From contig OY744544.1 in assembly GCA_963556195.1 (NCBI GenBank), forward strand, positions 51,160,825 through 51,224,824: a stretch of 64,000 bases of DNA, given 5' to 3'. The notes below the pieces were generated by a model. It worked only from the letters and a program-made list of their open reading frames with translations. It had not been told where the DNA came from and did no database searches. This DNA is from Sepiola atlantica (taxonomy: Eukaryota; Mollusca; Cephalopoda; Sepiida; Sepiolidae). Below are positions 1 through 16,274 of this stretch, in pieces. The translations under genes were made by a program, and so were the position numbers. Within the stretch, counting starts at the first letter, position 1. The number at the start of each line of letters is the position of its first letter.

Positions 1-487
1 TCGTTCAGAATGTGTTGATGGTTTGAGAGTAAATTCAGAGCAAAATATATAAATATGTGTAAGAATGTGTTGATTGTGTTAAACAAAAAAGATTCATGTA
101 TGAATGAGCAGAAAGTCTTTGTAATAATGTATAGAGAGTATATCAGGTATTAACAAATAGTGCGATTGAAGTATGTTTAATATTGATGAAAAAGGTTAAA
201 AATGTCATAATATGACAAATGTAAAATTACATTACAAATGTGTTATTTTCTTATATTACAACAAAAATATTTAATAAAAGATTCCTTTAAAACCATAGTT
301 TTTTAAGAAGTAAGTCATCATCATTATCAGAAAAAATATTCAGCATTTGTTGACAATATTAATCTGAAAAAAAGTTACACTCGTTTATGAGTTCTGAAGG
401 AAACACAACATAAATTCGTGTATGTAGAAGCAGAAAGTACTGGTAATGATGTATCTCCAACATACATTATAATATGTTACAATGCGT

Positions 488-4208
<3,721 letters not shown>

Positions 4209-5340
4209 TAGAGCTGAGTCAACTTTTGTTTCTATAAACCGTTTTTTATATATTTAAATCACCCAAAATATATGCAAATATATTCCACAGTTTAGATATT
4301 CAGTTATATTTGAAGAAAAACTTAATTAGCCGAATTTGGAATGAACTCACATTTTTCTATCACTCATACCTTCTCTCTCGCTCTCTCTTATTTTATACTG
4401 TATTTATCATGCTTGCTTTCGTTTCTCTCCCTCCCTCTCTCTCTAGGTTTGTTTAATAAATGTCAACGGTGATAAAGAAAGGGAAAGTAAAAACAGTCGA
4501 ATTGTCCATTATTAACAAAATGGGATACCACCACACACAGTCATGTTTTTAACCTGTATCTGGATGGATTAAAGTGAGAAAAAGAGCAGGGGAATACAGA
4601 GAGCATAGATAGACTAATTTTCAATGTTGTCTTTTTATTTTATTAAATTTAACTGAATTTGCAAACTAACTTTTTCCGGATTAAAACAAAATAACTCGAA
4701 CTCAATAGGAAACCCATCGGGCTCCTCTTTCTTTTCTAATATATACTCTTGATAAACGAAGAAAAAAACACGTTTATTTCATGAGATGGGTGCATTTAAT
4801 AAGTACGCTTAGCTATACAAATGCAATTTCAAAATAGTGTGTCTAACCGACGGGTCAAAATATTAACCGTCGCAGCCTCCAATTCATGGACGCATCTAAA
4901 ACTGCTAGTTCAAACATAAAGAATGAAATACGAAAAAAATGTGCTGACCAGCAACTGATCAACAAGATTGATGTAATGATGCTTATGAAAATATTGCGTC
5001 AAAAACATAAACAGTTTGATCGGGGACAGAAACGAACGTGACATATTGGCGAATTACTTAACGGACGAAGATAACTTCTTATAGAAATATTGGAGCGTAT
5101 CTAAAATGCTACTTGAAATGCTGAGCGTGACAGACGAAAGAACACAGACTGAGCGATGGACGCTGCTTCTTATCGAGATGTAAACAATCATCTGATACCC
5201 ATGGCTCAACGAGAAAAAGATAAATTGAATAATCTGCATGTCTATAAAGTTGAATCAGTTGAAGGCTCAATCCTTCATGCTGCCGATACTAAGAATACAA
5301 TAACGAATTACTTGAAACTTCTACCCGGTCATGACAAGCT
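4209..5340. other. AT-rich stretch, nothing recognised
   Basis: Only imperfect CT-rich runs near 4370-4445 stand out. No open frame has a recognisable product. Confidence 0.6.
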
Positions 5341-5452
5341 TCTCGAGTTCGACAAGATACACCGGAAGAAGGTTGGAAGTTACATCGGCCTAAACGTTGT
5401 GAGAATAAAATCCAAGATTAAAACAGTAGTCGGAATAATCCAAATAATACAA
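5341..5452 (+). repeat. Dispersed repeat copy
   Basis: The sequence contains GAGTTCGACAAGATACACC, then AAGAAGGTTGGAAGTTACA, then an end like GTCGGAATAATCCAAATAAT. The same order of boxes occurs at 29992-30100. In both places it makes a similar short peptide (EFDxIHxKKVG), but neighbouring frames are closed, so this is better read as an interspersed element than as a gene. Confidence 0.65.
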
Positions 5453-6869
5453 TGAACTATTTGCTTGTGAGGTGTTCTTATTCGATAATTGTTTCAGTTT
5501 TCTATTTACGAATATTTTCTGTATCGTGATTAAAGCATTTTGTCTGAAAAGAGACTTTCTTGTGCATTCCATTCAATATACGCCTGAGAGTTTCATTGCT
5601 GATTTCCCGAATGTTCCTGGCCAACGTCGCAACACGGGTCCCACTTGTATTAATTTTTAAAAAGCCAGGAAGTATGGACCAGCATTTTTCTTATATCAAT
5701 AAAAAGACAAGTTTATCTGCATTTTTTCTTCCCACAACTTCGATAATTACATATGCATCATTTTTATTTTTATTAACTACTAGCTGCCCCTATCTTACGT
5801 TGCCCAAGATTATTCTTATGTTCATTTATGTTTGGTTTCTGGTATTCATTTAACATATAATTAATTCGCTTTCTTTTTCAGGAACTCGATTTTTGCGTAA
5901 TCGCATTTCAACAGTTGCCGTAACTTATAATATCAGCAGCAAACAATTTAACATAGGATTGAATAAAGGAAATACCCTATGCATTAATGCAAAATAAAAG
6001 TTCAAAGGAGAAATGAATAAAACGTTGACCTAAGCAAAAAAAACTCACGTGATAATCCCATAAATAAACAGAGAGATGTTCCATTTAAAGGACGTAAGTA
6101 TACGTCATCTCAGGCCATGCATAGACAATATATTATAAACGGAAAGGTAAGCAGAGTTCAAACTGCTAAACTTTAAGTAATAAGCTCACATGCTGATGAC
6201 GAAAAACATCTATATTTGATAGCATTTTGTGTCGTGTTAGTTAATTTTGTAACACATTTTATAAACATGAGATGGCTTTTGTTACAGCAAATGAAATGTC
6301 CTCGGATATTGGAAGTAGACCACAACGGCATGTGCGCACAAAAGCGAAGTAAATGTATGCTTTTAAATATAAATGATTTTAGTTGGGTATTTTAATGAAT
6401 GACTATTTTATAAGCAAATGGAAATGTCATTTAAATGTCATAGGAAACATTTTTCACTTTTTATTAATGGATTTGTATTACAATTGATTGCATGTTTTAT
6501 AATAATTTTAATAAGTCATGTTACATCTGCAGACATGTGGCAAAGGTTAATGATTTTATTAAGAAGGCATATCGTATTTACTTTGGAGTCAAACATCCAG
6601 GGGTAGCTCATTTTGTCTGTGTTGTCCCTTCTCTGTACCTATTATAAACCCCCTGTATACCTCATGGGAATAACTTTCTCTAACATTTGTTATCTTGTGT
6701 TTGATTCACCTGCTAAGAGATTGGGATGTAAGAATTTTTGGTATGAGCTAATATTTCAGAAAAGTATATGATTAGGAAAATGAGCATGATTTTCGAATTC
6801 AAGTATTACAAGTTAGCACTTGAACCTATAGTTCACCTGTGTATGATCTTATGAAGCGGGGGTGGGGAG
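5453..6869. other. AT-rich stretch, nothing recognised
   Basis: Open frames of up to 97 codons are present but have biased T-rich composition and no recognisable motif. A short TA-type poly(A)/AATAAA context is common and not informative. Confidence 0.6.
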
Positions 6870-7040
6870 AAAGAGAACAACATGAATATAAAGAGGAAGA
6901 AGAAGAAGACGAACTAAAAGAAGATGAATGAAAAAGAAAATGTGAATAACAGTAAGAAGATAAAGAAGAAGAATAACAGAAAGATATGAAGATAAAATGA
7001 AGAGGAAAATACGAAATAGAAGAAGAAAAGAGAAAAGAGT
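6870..7040. repeat. Purine-rich GAA/GAAGAT low-complexity tract
   Basis: About 170 bases are almost all purine on the plus strand, with short GAA and GAAGATGAA steps. Minus-strand open frames here are serine/phenylalanine-rich read-through and are not credible genes. Confidence 0.85.
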
Positions 7041-9179
7041 ATCGTAGATTATGTAATCGGCGCATGGACAATCTGAAACTGCAATTACACCCATTTAAAT
7101 CGATTAAAAGTGAAAGAAAGATAATGTGTCATCCATTTAATCGCGGGAAACACACACACAGACACACACCAATTGGTCTCAGAATATTATTTCTATGGAG
7201 ATAAACATTGAGTATTTTAGTGTATTTTGCAGTTTACTTCGACGTCTCCACTGATGTTATTTCTACGCCTAACGCTTATCGTAAATGCACAACAAAGATC
7301 GTCTTTCTTTATAGATAACCGTTAAATGGCCATAAACTCTGATTATTTTAAATAAAATATATTGTAAACAAGATAATATCTTTTCGATATTTATTATCTA
7401 TTTTAAACAAGCAAGATGTGTTCAATCAATTGTATCCACTCAACCATTATCGTGTTTCAGCAGTAAATAAACCGGGAAAAATTAGTTGTCGTGTAACAGA
7501 AAACAAATCCCAAAAAATGAATTAAAAGCGCATGATTTTTTAATAAAAACAGAATAAGCAGAAGATGTACAAAAGAAACGTAATCCTGTAAAAAATTCTA
7601 AGAATACGAAGCATGCGATTAAAAAATAGCGGAAAGATAGATGAGTGCGACGAACGACGATGAAATATAGTGAGAATAAAGGAAGTTGGAAATGTTTTGA
7701 ACTAACCATCAAATGAACTGGAACAGAAGAGGAAATATAGGTTGGTAAAAAAACATAAAAACAGTCATCCTAAAAAGAAGAAGAACATTATAAGTGATGG
7801 TAGTAGTGGTGGTTATATTGGACGAAAGTGCTAATGCCGGGTCGAATGACGAGTGGCCACCAGATGACGAAATGAATAAAAAGACAGCTGGAATCTCAAG
7901 CGTCTCAGTTTTGCTTCATCAGAGAATTCGGGACTGATTCAAGTCACTATGACGTCTACTGGAGTTTTCTACCGGTGAGCCGTGACGTTAGATCTTAGAG
8001 ACAGACCCGCAAACCCGATAATGTAGGCGAGCGAAATGCGTTTAACAGGTTTCGTACGAAGGACAACAACAATAAAGAAACCAACGACAAAACACATTAC
8101 TGATATTACGGAGCGACAAAAAAATAAAAGAACTTCCTTTTTATTTATTTTTTCACTTTCCAACATTACAACTATCAGTAATAAATAAAAACGCGGGTGA
8201 GAAACATGTAAGTAACTTGAGAAATGAAAGTTGTAATATAAGTGATAGGACGGGCTGATGAGAATTTTGAATGGTAAGGAGAAAGAGTGTGTGTATTTAT
8301 TTAAAAAGCAATCAACATCCAGTAGAAAACGAAAAGGGGATACAATCAGTAGAGAAGGTTTATTTTTTGTTTGTCTATTACATCAAATCTGACTTTGGGA
8401 TCATTTACTCTTAATGTCTATCTGAAACAATTAGTTAAACAGAATACACTATTTAACCATATTTGTGTGATTTTTTTTATTCTGACATTTCCTAACGATA
8501 GTACTTATGTATATACACCACGACTAGAGTCGGTTTTTTATGTGATGAACATTTTACAAAAAAGGAAATATCTGAATTTAGACAAACATAAACATTGCAT
8601 CAGCATCCACGGATTTTACTTTCCTAATTGAGGAATGAATGCAGTATCAGAACAGATACTAGACGTAGATCCTAGTCTTTTGACTAGAAACGATAATACA
8701 CCATAATTAATTAAACGCCTTAATAAAACATTGGAATGAAACACAACAGCATACATTCTGAATTCTGGTTTCGGTCTGTCATCGCAGGCTACTGTCTAAT
8801 CAGAGCAGATCACAACGAACTGTATACCCTTTATGGTGTCATTGTTGTAGTTGTTGTAGTTGTGGATTTTAACCGTAATCGGCTTGCAAGGTCACTAAAT
8901 AACACTTTTACAGACAAAACAAAATATTCCCAAATGATAACTCATTTACGTTCATGGTAAGAACAAAAAAGCACCCAGAAGTGAGTCGAAAGATTAAATC
9001 AGAAAGGATGCTTTCTTTGATTACACAGTTGAGAAGTAATTCAACTTACTTTTCCGTACACGTCTGACCATGTTTCTGTGTATTTTGGGCTCAATTGTAG
9101 TCAGGTTGACAACATAAAAGACGTTCAGGCCGAGTTGAAAAAGAAATCAGACAGTATATCTATATAAGAAAAATGTGAT
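7041..9179. other. Unique-looking AT-rich stretch
   Basis: No gene was recognised. Around 7830-8110 the sequence is less AT-rich and holds several CpGs; read on the minus strand it contains an isolated CTGATGA without a matching GAAA partner. It may be an old mobile-element remnant, but no defining feature is left. Confidence 0.5.
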
Positions 9180-9905
9180 ATAAGAAGAAAAGAATAGGAA
9201 AATAAAAAATAGTAAGTAATTAATTATATAATAGAATAAAAGTATTAAACCATAACACTAAAGAGAAAAGGAAAATCACACGATGTAAAAAGAAGAACAT
9301 GCAAAAGACTGAACAAAAATACAAACATATAAAATGAAGAAATAATATACAATGAAAATATAATAAGAAAGAAAGAACAACATAAAGAATGAATACACAA
9401 GAAAATATAAAAGAAAGGAAGAAAAACAAACGAAATAATCAAATGAAGGAATGAATACACAAGAAAATATTAGAAAAAAAACAGACAAAAAACGAAATGA
9501 GCAAATGAAGAATGAATACACAAAAAATGATAAAGGCAAGCAAAAAAATGAACAAAAAGAATCAAATATAGAATAAATACACAAAAAGAATAACATTAAA
9601 AAAAATATGAACCGAAAGAACCAAATGAAGAATGACTACACAAGAAAATATAAAAGAAAGTAAGAAAAACAAACGTAAGAATCAAAAGAAGAATGAATAC
9701 ACAAGAACATATAAAATGAATTTAAAAAAAAACGAATTAAATGATGAATGAGTATACAATAAAATAAAAAGAAAGATATAAAACAAACCAAATACAGAAT
9801 AAATACACAAGGAAATATAACAGAAAGACAGAAAAATAAACGAAATGATCAAATGAATAATGGATACACGAGAAAATGTATAAGAAAAAAAGAAAAAAAG
9901 CAATA
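9180..9905. repeat. A-rich minisatellite, ~61-bp unit
   Basis: The phrase GAATGAATACACAA recurs at about 9387, 9449, 9510, 9571, 9630, 9691, 9746, 9797 and 9857, so spacing is 51-62 bp and mostly 59-62. Copies are diverged. The F/L/S/Y-rich minus-strand open frames (up to 106 codons) are this repeat read through. Confidence 0.9.
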
Positions 9906-11315
9906 TGGTAAACTATAATGTTTTTAAAATCTCATTTACTAATTACCACATAAAAATTGACTAGAATGCAACTTGCTTACATCGGAAATAAAACGAAACC
10001 TTACTTCATGATTTGGAATTTTGAAAATGATTTGGAGGCATTTCAATTAAACAACAGAAAGCCATTTCTATTTTATGATTGAATGTTTTAAAAGCTATTT
10101 ACAGACTATAATTTGATAAATATAGGTTAAGCAACATTAACTTAACAGAATTATAATTGTATAAATTTAATAAATAATGATTTAATTCAATTTTCGAATC
10201 CTAAAAATGTAATTTGGTAAAAAAAGCAATACGCATATATTTAAATAAGTTCATATATTGCAACATACATATTGCAATGTCGATTAAAGAAAGCTTCATC
10301 TCGTCACATTTTTATTGTATTCAATGTATTAATTATTTTAGTATTTTAACCAACTTTTTGCGTAAAACTATTTATTGTAGATATACAGAATTCAGAAGAA
10401 ACATTGATCGTTTTTTAAAATTATTTTAATCAGTTTTTCTTTGAGAGCATTGTTTATTTCTGCAGTCTATTTATGAAGTAAACATATGATTTATTTCAGG
10501 TTAGCCTCCGTAACAGTTACTAAATTTAATATTATGGAGCACATGTAAATATTCTTTGTTTCACCCGAAAATAGTCAAAGCCACAACGCTACGAGAACGT
10601 TCCCCGGTTTTCTTAATTCTGAGGGGGTTTCGGAAATATCAGGTCATCCCAAAACGTTCTGTGCGGATTAAATTCATCTGAACGTTAATAGTGAGTGGGA
10701 ATGTCTTATGGAACTAAATAATGGTTATATATCGAACATATGTATTGTGACACATCGCTTTCATAACATCTTATTTTCCCAGGGAGAATGGATTTGAATT
10801 TCACTGATGAATGTCTTTAAAAATGACCAACCGAATATTGTTAACTGACGCATCACCTCTAATCTAGACTAACGTCAACTCGATTATAAGGGTTAAAGTC
10901 TGATGCGAACGGTTTATTGACATTAGATTTGAAAAGACCAAATTACAACAACCAGTGAATCAATCTTGGGAAATAAATTCTATTCGTAAAGATTCTGTTG
11001 GATGTTGAGCACACGGAATGAGAAATAAAGTTATTTCCAGTGTGGTAAAGAGACGAGTTCTTGCTGTGAATGTTTTACAATGACGAAACATAGATTGAAG
11101 CTCAGCCTAGAACTTTTCAGTGAAATAACGATATAGTAGAGAAATACTAGTAACAACTTTTCTGTAAAAATAGGTCTGTAGAGAACAGGAGATATAGATG
11201 GCGAAGTGGATTTTGAACTCTGTCAAATCAAGAAAGATTTGAGACACAACATTCTTTACGAGTTTAAAAAGTAATTCTCCAGACAAAGCGATTAGAGATA
11301 TTCGCTCAGAATATT
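9906..11315. other. AT-rich stretch with one mariner-end candidate
   Basis: Apart from the mariner-like end at 10638-10850, I see no coding or structured feature. Confidence 0.55.
10638..10850 (+). mobile_element. Possible truncated mariner-type 5' end
   Basis: The motif AGGTCATCCCAAAACGTTC at 10641 resembles terminal inverted repeats of animal mariner elements. It is followed about 150 bp later by CCCAGGGAGAATGGATTTGAA, like the leader just before a mariner transposase. No transposase catalytic region and no matching 3' end is present within the next kilobase. If the assignment is right, this is a 5'-only relic. Confidence 0.35.
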
Positions 11316-11714
11316 CAGAAGAATACCAGGCTGAAATAATATGCAGAAAAATACCAGGCTGAAATAATATGCAGAAAAATACCTAGCTGAAATAATATGC
11401 AGAAAAATACCAGACTGAAATAATATGCAGAAAATACCAGGCTGAAATAATATGCAGAAAAATACCAGGCTGAAATAATATGCAGAAAAATACCAGGCTG
11501 AAATAATATGCAGAAAAATACCAGGCTGAAATAATATGCAGAAAAATACCAGGCTGAAATAATATGCAGAAAAATACCAGGCTGAAATAATATGCAGAAA
11601 AATACCAGGCTGAAATAATATGCAGAAGAATACCAGGCTGAATTAATATGCAGAAAAATACCAGGCTGAAATAATATGCAGAAAAATACCAGGCTGAAAT
11701 AATATGCAGAAAAT
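11316..11714. repeat. 28-bp minisatellite, 14 near-identical copies
   Basis: The unit runs ATACCAGGCTGAAATAATAT plus GCAGAAAA. Units start at 11323, 11351, 11379, 11407, 11434 and every 28 bp to 11686; one is 27 bp. Variants are few (CTAGCTG, AGACTGA, GAATTAA), implying recent expansion. Because 28 is not a multiple of 3, minus-strand read-through of 151 and 125 codons gives a 28-residue protein period built from three DNA units. These frames exist because the unit lacks stops in that orientation, not because of a recognisable gene. Confidence 0.97.
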
Positions 11715-12792
11715 GCTTCGAGCAATTCAGAAACGGAAAACTCACCCTTAAGATGAGCACAGATCAGCACGCCTAAATGAGTTTGATGAAAACATTCTTG
11801 GCGAATCTTTTAAAACTTACCCTAAAGTCACAGTTAAAAAATAAAATGAAGCTTTTCGTAAACTTTACAACTCTGACTCGTCATCATCAATAACGCGTGA
11901 AGTTTAATATGTTTGCTGTCTCTGCACACAACGCTATATCAATTTTGCAAACTTATGAACGTTCGGTTGCACTTGCACCTGTGTTACACCCATAAAGCAT
12001 TACATGCATCAAGCTTGACTTAGATGTAATGTTTTTATGAGTTTCAAAATTGATTGTTTTCTTAATTTTACATGTAAAACAAAATGCAATGAAGTTAAAT
12101 GTATCTAAACATTTATATACGAGATATGAACATTAGTTACTTCCATTAGACATCCGCACTCAACATTAATAAACTGGCAGCACTTAAAGTGTGTTGCGTG
12201 TATATATTGCGACTCATGTGAGTATTTCATCCTCATCTACTGTACACATACTTTTGTTGTGTTCAGGATTGTTATTTCTGACAACAGTATTTAAAATATC
12301 AAAGTTGCAACGTACGTATAAGCGTATATTCCATGATGCTTCGTTATCTGAATTCTCTGATAATAACACTAGCTGACTGTACTGCCCAAGTTTAATTTCA
12401 CTCAAAAAAAAAATCTTATTTTTCGTTTCCATCATCTTATTTATAATATGAATTCACAAAGACATAGCATTCAGAGCAACTCAAATAACAGATTGATGTA
12501 ACGTAATAGTACACTAACATTCAAATAAGCATTTATAAAAAATCTTATATATCGCTGATTTTGCGTCGTCGTGTGGTGATATCTCTATCGTCTAGTTAAC
12601 TTGCAGTTGATGATATGCTTACTGACATAACGATAATAGGAATATATCGAGAAAATGGGCAAATCCTGGCAGGGAAATCACAATTTCCATAGTTAATGCT
12701 TTTATTTCAAAAAAGGTCTATCATATAAAATATAGTTACGGTTTATATATATATAGTATATGTATATTATTGAAATATAATTTCGTATCGCA
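11715..12792. other. AT-rich stretch, nothing recognised
   Basis: Short overlapping open frames on both strands near 12190-12435 have no recognisable motif. Confidence 0.6.
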
Positions 12793-13039
12793 AACTGCCA
12801 CTAGCTTTAAGGTATAGCTAATTGGGTAAACCTAATTCAAGCTCCCGACACTTGACAATGTTTACACTGAGGTGTTACTTACATTCAGTCAGTGTCGCGT
12901 AATAGCCTGACGGTTGAGTTTCGATCCCGGCTTGAGGCACTAGCTGTTCTAGCCACACTGAGAAGCTGTAATACTTCGAATCAGCGTATGACAATATTAG
13001 CTCCCTTTCTTGGGTAGAGCTTTCAGTAAGGAAATCACC
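12793..13039 (+). mobile_element. tRNA-derived SINE, copy 1 (degenerate 3' ribozyme segment)
   Basis: This is the first of two tandem copies of a ~247-bp unit. It starts ACTGCCACTAGCTTTAAGG, has a first promoter-like half (TAGCTAATTGGG), then ACAATGTTTACACTGAG, then a second tRNA-like part whose B-box is GTTTCGATCCCGG at about 12919-12931. The 3' segment TCTAGCCACACTGAGAAG is where the 17.1-kb relative keeps a hammerhead ribozyme; here CTGATGA has become CTGAGAA and the GAAA side is damaged. A-box/B-box promoters of this kind are known to drive RNA polymerase III transcription of SINEs. No (TA)n tail follows because a second copy abuts directly. Confidence 0.75.
12947..12992 (+). ncRNA. Hammerhead ribozyme relic in SINE copy 1
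   Basis: The 5' stem-I strand (CTAGCCACA) is intact, but the core is CTGAGAA and the second core strand reads CGAATCAG. It should not self-cleave. Confidence 0.45.
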
Positions 13040-13268
13040 AACTGCCACTAGCTTTAAGGCATAGCTCATTGGGTAAAACCAATTCGAGCTCCCGGCACTT
13101 GGCAATGTTTACATTGAGATTTCACTTACATTCATTGTCGCGTGATAGCGTAAGGGATAGCAGCACCGACTGTCAGCTCGACGGCTGAGTTTCGCTCCCG
13201 GCTTGAGACGCTAGCTGGTCTATCCGAACTGAATATCTGTTATACAGCAAAATAGTATGTATGTGGAT

Positions 13269-13275
<7 letters not shown>
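13040..13275 (+). mobile_element. tRNA-derived SINE, copy 2, with (TA)n tail
   Basis: This is the second tandem copy. It shows two tRNA-like promoter parts: TAGCTCATTGGG with ATTCGAGCTCCC, then TAGCGTAAGGG at 13146 with GTTTCGCTCCCGG near 13189. The 3' part is a decayed hammerhead (CTGAATA for CTGATGA, AAAA for GAAA) but it keeps the stem-I strand TGTGGATGAC that ends exactly where the (TA)n tract starts. The same TGTGGATGAC recurs at 13337-13346 inside the TA tract, so the tail junction was duplicated. Copy 1, copy 2 and the minus-strand copy at 17.1 kb define the family. Confidence 0.8.
13216..13271 (+). ncRNA. Hammerhead ribozyme relic in SINE copy 2
   Basis: The layout matches the intact-looking copy at 17.1 kb: stem-I strand, core, stem II (CTGTTATACAG), second core strand, GTATGTA, stem-I return TGTGGATGAC. 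Both conserved core strands are mutated (CTGAATA, AAAA), so it is predicted inactive. Confidence 0.6.
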
Positions 13276-13339
<64 letters not shown>

Positions 13340-13342
13340 GAT

Positions 13343-13384
<42 letters not shown>

Positions 13385-13488
13385 TGTGTAAGTATTATTT
13401 CGTATGTATATATATATTGGTTGAGTACTATTTCGTATATGTATATATACGAATTTATACTCTATTAATATATTAATTTAAACTTCAA

Positions 13489-13543
<55 letters not shown>

Positions 13544-13616
13544 ACAATGTACTTAAGCAATGTATATATATATATATTGTTTAAATACAATTTCGTATAT
13601 ATATCATTGAAGTTTG

Positions 13617-13675
<59 letters not shown>

Positions 13676-13701
13676 TGTTGAAGTACAATATCGTAAATAT
13701 G

Positions 13702-13736
<35 letters not shown>

Positions 13737-13748
13737 TTATATATATAT
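13272..13748. repeat. Cluster of five (TA)n tracts with internal inverted repeat
   Basis: TA tracts lie at about 13272-13336, 13347-13376, 13490-13541, 13625-13668 and 13700-13745. AAACTTCAATGATATATAT at 13479 is the reverse complement of ATATATATCATTGAAGTTT near 13600-13617, so a ~140-bp palindrome is centred on one tract. TTTCGTATATG-type spacers recur between tracts. Confidence 0.9.
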
Positions 13749-14478
13749 TGTTAAAATATTATTTCGCATATGTTTTCGTATATGTGTAAATTTCGTTAAT
13801 ATACATCCATTGTTGAAGTATAGTTTCGTAGAGAACTGTGCAGTACTTTATTAGTTTCCCATGACGCATAACTTTAATATATCGTAGACAAACAACTAAT
13901 TATTCATATTGAACAGGAATACGGACGTACAGCTTACTAATCCTGATTAGCAAAATAACAAGTGCAAATATTTTATTGTGTCTCTTGTTTAATATTACAT
14001 TAGCACATAATACCGCTGAACGAAACGCTAGCGTTGTATGCAAAGGCGCAAACAAATAATCGGTCGTCTTGTTAAAACTGTCGTCTGTTTACTTTACGAC
14101 GCTCGAATGTTAAATCCCGATTTTACTTATTAATGACAGATTTTTGTCCATGGAAAGAGACTTACAATTCCATTATTATTTATTCAAGGATGAAAACCGA
14201 TTAGTCAGGAGAAGACAAATAGACGCTGCGTTCATTTATCACTTTATCAGAATGGAAAAAAATAAATCTGTCCATGCTCTCTCTATGACATCAAGTACTC
14301 TCTACCTCTCTATATTTATATATATGGTCAAGAAAAGCTATTAAGTGTAATTCTGGAAGAAATGTGTCATAGTTGCATTTTCATCTGTTTATGTTTAATC
14401 GCATTTTTGTTCATTTTCAGTAATGCATATGACGATAGTCACGAATAACAAATGTAGTAAAATATAAAGTTAAATAAG
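13749..14478. other. AT-rich stretch, nothing recognised
   Basis: One 66-codon open frame at 14144-14344 has no recognisable motif. Confidence 0.55.
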
Positions 14479-15260
14479 TGTGACAAAGTATCCGGGGCCC
14501 CATGGAGATGTGGTACCCGTGTGACGCGCTAGTATTCATCTTGGTGGTGTCGATACGCCGACTGAAGGCACTGCGTCTAGACGAAGTGGAGATATAAAAC
14601 TAGTATATATTTGACGTAGAAACGAACTTATTCGAACAACAGAACAAGACGCCAGCTAGTCTTGCAGAATCGTGTAAGATATTAAAAATCAATTACCACT
14701 AGAGGCGAGGAAACGATTGCCAGATGGAAGGAAGAGATTAGAGAATTCTATATCGCAAATTTAATTCTGAAATATAAATAAAGCGATATAATTGTTTGGG
14801 TTTTAGAACCATTATTATGTGACGGTTGTTTTGAAGACATCACGACGTGGGAGTTCCCAATTTACGGATATTTATTTGGGTATGTCATCTTTAATTACAA
14901 GCCGGGCACATACCATCTACAGCTTTGTGGCAGGATAAGAAAGCGTTTGTTTTTGGCGATAACGATGAACAATCTCATTTATTTTAAGAAAAAAAGAGTG
15001 AGCCGCCCGTCTCCACCCTTCTTGAGAGAGGAAGACACGCAGGAACTAAGATGGCAGAGAAGGTGGGTGTACGACCATAGACATCTTCAATAAATAATGT
15101 TTTCGTTCACGCACGTAGTAGACAGAGTTGGATTGACGACAGATAGAGTTTGACTGACGCCCGGGAGAGTTTAACTGACACCCGGGCGTGCGACGAAGTG
15201 GCGTGCGTCGAAGAAAAATGGCCGGATTCTAGCCATACCCTTGACCCGTTCAGTTGTTAC
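14479..15260 (+). mobile_element. Possible solo LTR of a retrotransposon
   Basis: The base composition shifts here, with more G+C and many CpGs. The block starts TGTGACAAAGTATCCGGGGC, like the TG-initial ends of Gypsy-type LTRs. It has CATCTTGGTGGTGTCGATACG, a TATAAA-type box near 14594 and an AATAAATAATG signal near 15091. There is no adjoining gag, pol or primer-binding site, so this is at best a solo LTR. The 3' boundary is uncertain because no confident CA end or target duplication was found. Confidence 0.35.
15126..15188. repeat. Three 21-bp tandem copies
   Basis: GAGTTGGATTGACGACAGATA, GAGTTTGACTGACGCCCGGGA and GAGTTTAACTGACACCCGGGC follow each other directly inside the presumed LTR region. 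Confidence 0.75.
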
Positions 15261-15959
15261 TTAAACAACCACTTGTATGAAGAATTCGAACACACAGAGA
15301 ATTAGCGAAATAACGTAGCGAAAAAAAACTAACCCTTACTAAAGACATATACGAGCATGGTGAACAGTAATCCTACTATTGACCAATGTAAAATCAATGT
15401 TATTAATAATTACTCTTCTATACAAAAAAACCCAGACCAAGTTGTTGAACATTGTTCTTTTCCTTTGTTCTGCTTTGAATGATCGTCCGCCCGCACAGAG
15501 CCCACCGGTTGCTGTTCGCCCAGTGATCGCTGGCTGATATAAACAGTTTCAACGTGAGAGTGTGTTTGTAGCTGAATGAGACGACCAGATCGGCGACGTC
15601 AACATCATCATCGTCGCCATCCCTGCCTAGATGAACTTGGATCTATTTTTTTAATGCCACGACGGTCTGCACGGAGTGGGATTACATAAGCCCATCTTTA
15701 TAAATATTTGGAATACAGGTAACACATTATGCGAAAAATGGACCAATTATGGTTGGCAATTTAAACTAGTGTCATGTGGTGCACATTGATGAAAGTTCCA
15801 CTTGACAGATATGGAATATAATTACTTTGCACGTTGGCCTCAATTGTTTTTACAGATCACATTGTAGAACAAGAGTAAGCGTCTTTGATTGTCTACTATA
15901 TGACCCCGATCTTTATAGTTCAATGAAAAAATCCAAGTATCCGGTATTAAAGTCTACTT
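15261..15959. other. Moderately GC-richer unique sequence
   Basis: No open frame of interest. A CpG-rich patch at 15480-15640 continues the composition of the preceding presumed LTR and may belong to the same insertion. Confidence 0.45.
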
Positions 15960-15984
15960 AAAATACTAATAATTTGCCGAAAAG

Positions 15985-16085
15985 TCCCATCCTGACATTT
16001 CATCGCAAGACAAGAAGAGCAATTTATCGGATTTGGGATTAAAATAGATACTAATAAACACATCATGCTGAAAAACAGAAATGGA
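15985..16085 (+). repeat. Dispersed repeat, copy 1
   Basis: The boxes CGCAAGACAAGAAGAGCA, TCGGATTTGGGAT and ACTAATAAACACATCATGC occur in the same order at 20505-20585. The two copies therefore belong to one interspersed family; it is not coding. Confidence 0.75.
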
Positions 16086-16189
16086 ACTATAAATTGCATT
16101 AATTAAATGCTGGGCAAATGAGTTTTGGGAAGAATTAAAAGTTCAATATTGTGGTTAAGATGACTGTTGACAGAGTTCGGAGGTCAACG

Positions 16190-16192
<3 letters not shown>

Positions 16193-16271
<79 letters not shown>
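16193..16271. repeat. (TA)n microsatellite
   Basis: About 39 perfect TA dinucleotides. The overlapping open frame is read-through of the repeat. Confidence 0.98.

Positions 16272-16274
<3 letters not shown>

Noticed and set aside
6185..6215. CTGATGACGAAAA as a hammerhead
   Set aside because: The two core strands adjoin with no stem II between them.
7900..7945. Hammerhead candidate around a minus-strand CTGATGA
   Set aside because: No GAAA at the required place (GAGA instead) and no convincing stem I or III.
8250..8290. Hammerhead candidate CTGATGAG on the plus strand
   Set aside because: No stem II pairing and the nearest GAAA has no stem III or stem I partner.
11315..11770. 151-codon minus-strand frame as a gene
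   Set aside because: The whole frame is a 28-bp tandem repeat; no start context, no unique domain, and other frames are equally open.
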